From Acinetobacter vivianii (lineage in GTDB: Bacteria > Pseudomonadota > Gammaproteobacteria > Pseudomonadales > Moraxellaceae), in assembly GCF_014635885.1 (NCBI RefSeq), contig NZ_BMDR01000004.1, forward strand, positions 372,001 through 436,000: DNA of 64,000 nucleotides. Direction: 5' to 3'. Each line of letters opens with the position of its first letter. Positions within the stretch are counted from its first letter, which is position 1. The translations under genes were made by a program, and so were the position numbers. The notes below the pieces were generated by a model that was given only the letters and a program-made list of their open reading frames with translations, searched no databases and was not told the DNA's origin. Below, piece after piece: positions 63,420-64,000 of this stretch.

Positions 63420-64000
63420 TTAATTGTTGTTATTCGAGTTAGAAACCCAAGCAGGCTGCTGTTTATTTAAAAAGGCACTCAGACCTTCTTTTGCTTCACT
63501 GCCTTGACGAACTTGAGCAATATGATGTGCTGTCTGTTGCAGCAAATCATTGCTCATGGTCTGGTTGCTCACCATTTGAATGAGTTGTTTTGAGGCCGCT
63601 TGAGCATGCGGGCCACCAAGTAATAGAGCATCAATAATTTCTTGAACTTTTTTATCTAAGTCTTCGGCATCTGCAACTTCGTGAGCCAAGCCAATTTGTT
63701 TGGCATCACGTGCTGAAATTCGCTCGGCAGTTAAGAAGTAACGAGAGGCTTGTCTTGCACCAATCGCACGAATCACATAGGGACTAATGGTAGAAGGAGC
63801 AAGCCCTAAACGAACCTCAGATGTTGCAAACTTGGCATCGGTACTGGCAATGCAAATATCACATGCTGACGCTAAACCCATACCGCCACCAAAGGCAATG
63901 CCATGTACACGGGCAATGGTCGGTTGCTTAAGTGTTGCAAGTACATCAAGCATTTGTGCAAGTTTTAATGCATCTGCTTCATTTTCTGCTGAAGATGTCT
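63420..64000 (-). CDS. liuC: Methylglutaconyl-CoA hydratase (partial, 5' end outside window)
   Basis: A crotonase whose frame is open to the right edge, about 193 residues visible. ARVHGIAFGGGMGLASACD and SEVRLGLAPSTISPYVIRA match the methylglutaconyl-CoA hydratase branch (LiuC); the oxyanion-hole motif lies outside. An in-frame Met at 63953 is internal, not the start. The 11-nt gap to liuD indicates one operon. Confidence 0.88.
   Translation of the reverse strand, partial: TSSAENEADALKLAQMLDVLATLKQPTIARVHGIAFGGGMGLASACDICIASTDAKFATSEVRLGLAPSTISPYVIRAIGARQASRYFLTAERISARDAKQIGLAHEVADAEDLDKKVQEIIDALLLGGPHAQAASKQLIQMVSNQTMSNDLLQQTAHHIAQVRQGSEAKEGLSAFLNKQQPAWVSNSNNNN

Noticed and set aside
63420..63953. 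A complete 177-aa enoyl-CoA hydratase starting at 63953
   Set aside because: The frame stays open to the right edge and the first crotonase motifs are missing, so it is the 3' part of a longer gene cut by the window.
1..64000. CRISPR arrays, tRNA genes, insertion sequences or prophage
   Set aside because: No spaced repeat arrays, cloverleaf-like genes, transposases, integrases or phage genes were seen.

Overview
This window looks like part of a chromosome of an Acinetobacter-like gammaproteobacterium. The basis is AT-rich coding sequence, a DcaP-type outer-membrane porin beside a dicarboxylate beta-oxidation cluster, IclR regulators of the PcaU/PobR kind, a self-contained fructose PTS (fruBKA) and a liu-type leucine operon. 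I found no rRNA, tRNA, IS element, phage or CRISPR. The genus call is inference from gene content; no database search was possible.

Layout. (1) 1-7505, iron uptake: a PepSY membrane protein cut by the left edge, a FhuE/FoxA-like siderophore receptor, a divergent FepA-like catecholate receptor behind a Fur-box-like sequence, and an AdoMet methyltransferase. (2) 7801-13304, fructose PTS: fruB (EIIA-HPr-EI fusion), fruK and fruA as an overlapping operon. (3) 13558-19797, mixed: DUF1624 membrane protein, YghU-type GST, a LysR regulator divergent from cidAB with a large nested palindrome between them, an orphan small ORF, and xseB/xseA. (4) 19952-31804: aroP-like permease, two AT-rich orphan genes, a polar amino-acid ABC transporter with two tandem binding lipoproteins, a divergent MoeA-like protein, Fsr-type efflux pump with AraC regulator, and a YcaQ-type DNA glycosylase.

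(5) 32010-55564, a large catabolic cluster. Its genes make a complete route for dicarboxylic acids such as adipate: DcaP porin and AAHS-type importers; CoA activation by a CaiB-type and a PcaIJ-type CoA-transferase; acyl-CoA dehydrogenase, PaaF-like hydratase, PaaH-like 3-hydroxyacyl-CoA dehydrogenase and PcaF/PaaJ-like thiolase. Several parts occur twice (acyl-CoA dehydrogenase, AAHS carrier, IclR regulator, YnfM-like MFS), as if a module had been duplicated and each copy given a different CoA-transferase. A palindrome close to TTTCGCA-N-TGCGAAA recurs in the promoter regions of this cluster and is the best candidate for a shared, probably IclR-bound operator. The two boxes at 50.9-51.1 kb extend it to a thioesterase and to an operon of a long acyl-CoA dehydrogenase, PaaG-like isomerase, class II aldolase and GhrA-like reductase, whose substrate is not obvious.

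(6) 55684-64000: a fused indolepyruvate:ferredoxin oxidoreductase with divergent LysR regulator, then the 3' part of a leucine/isovalerate operon (liuC partial, liuD, liuE) reading leftward.

Start codons were adjusted wherever an internal start had a better ribosome binding site, matched the family N-terminus, or avoided a palindrome; these choices are noted per gene.
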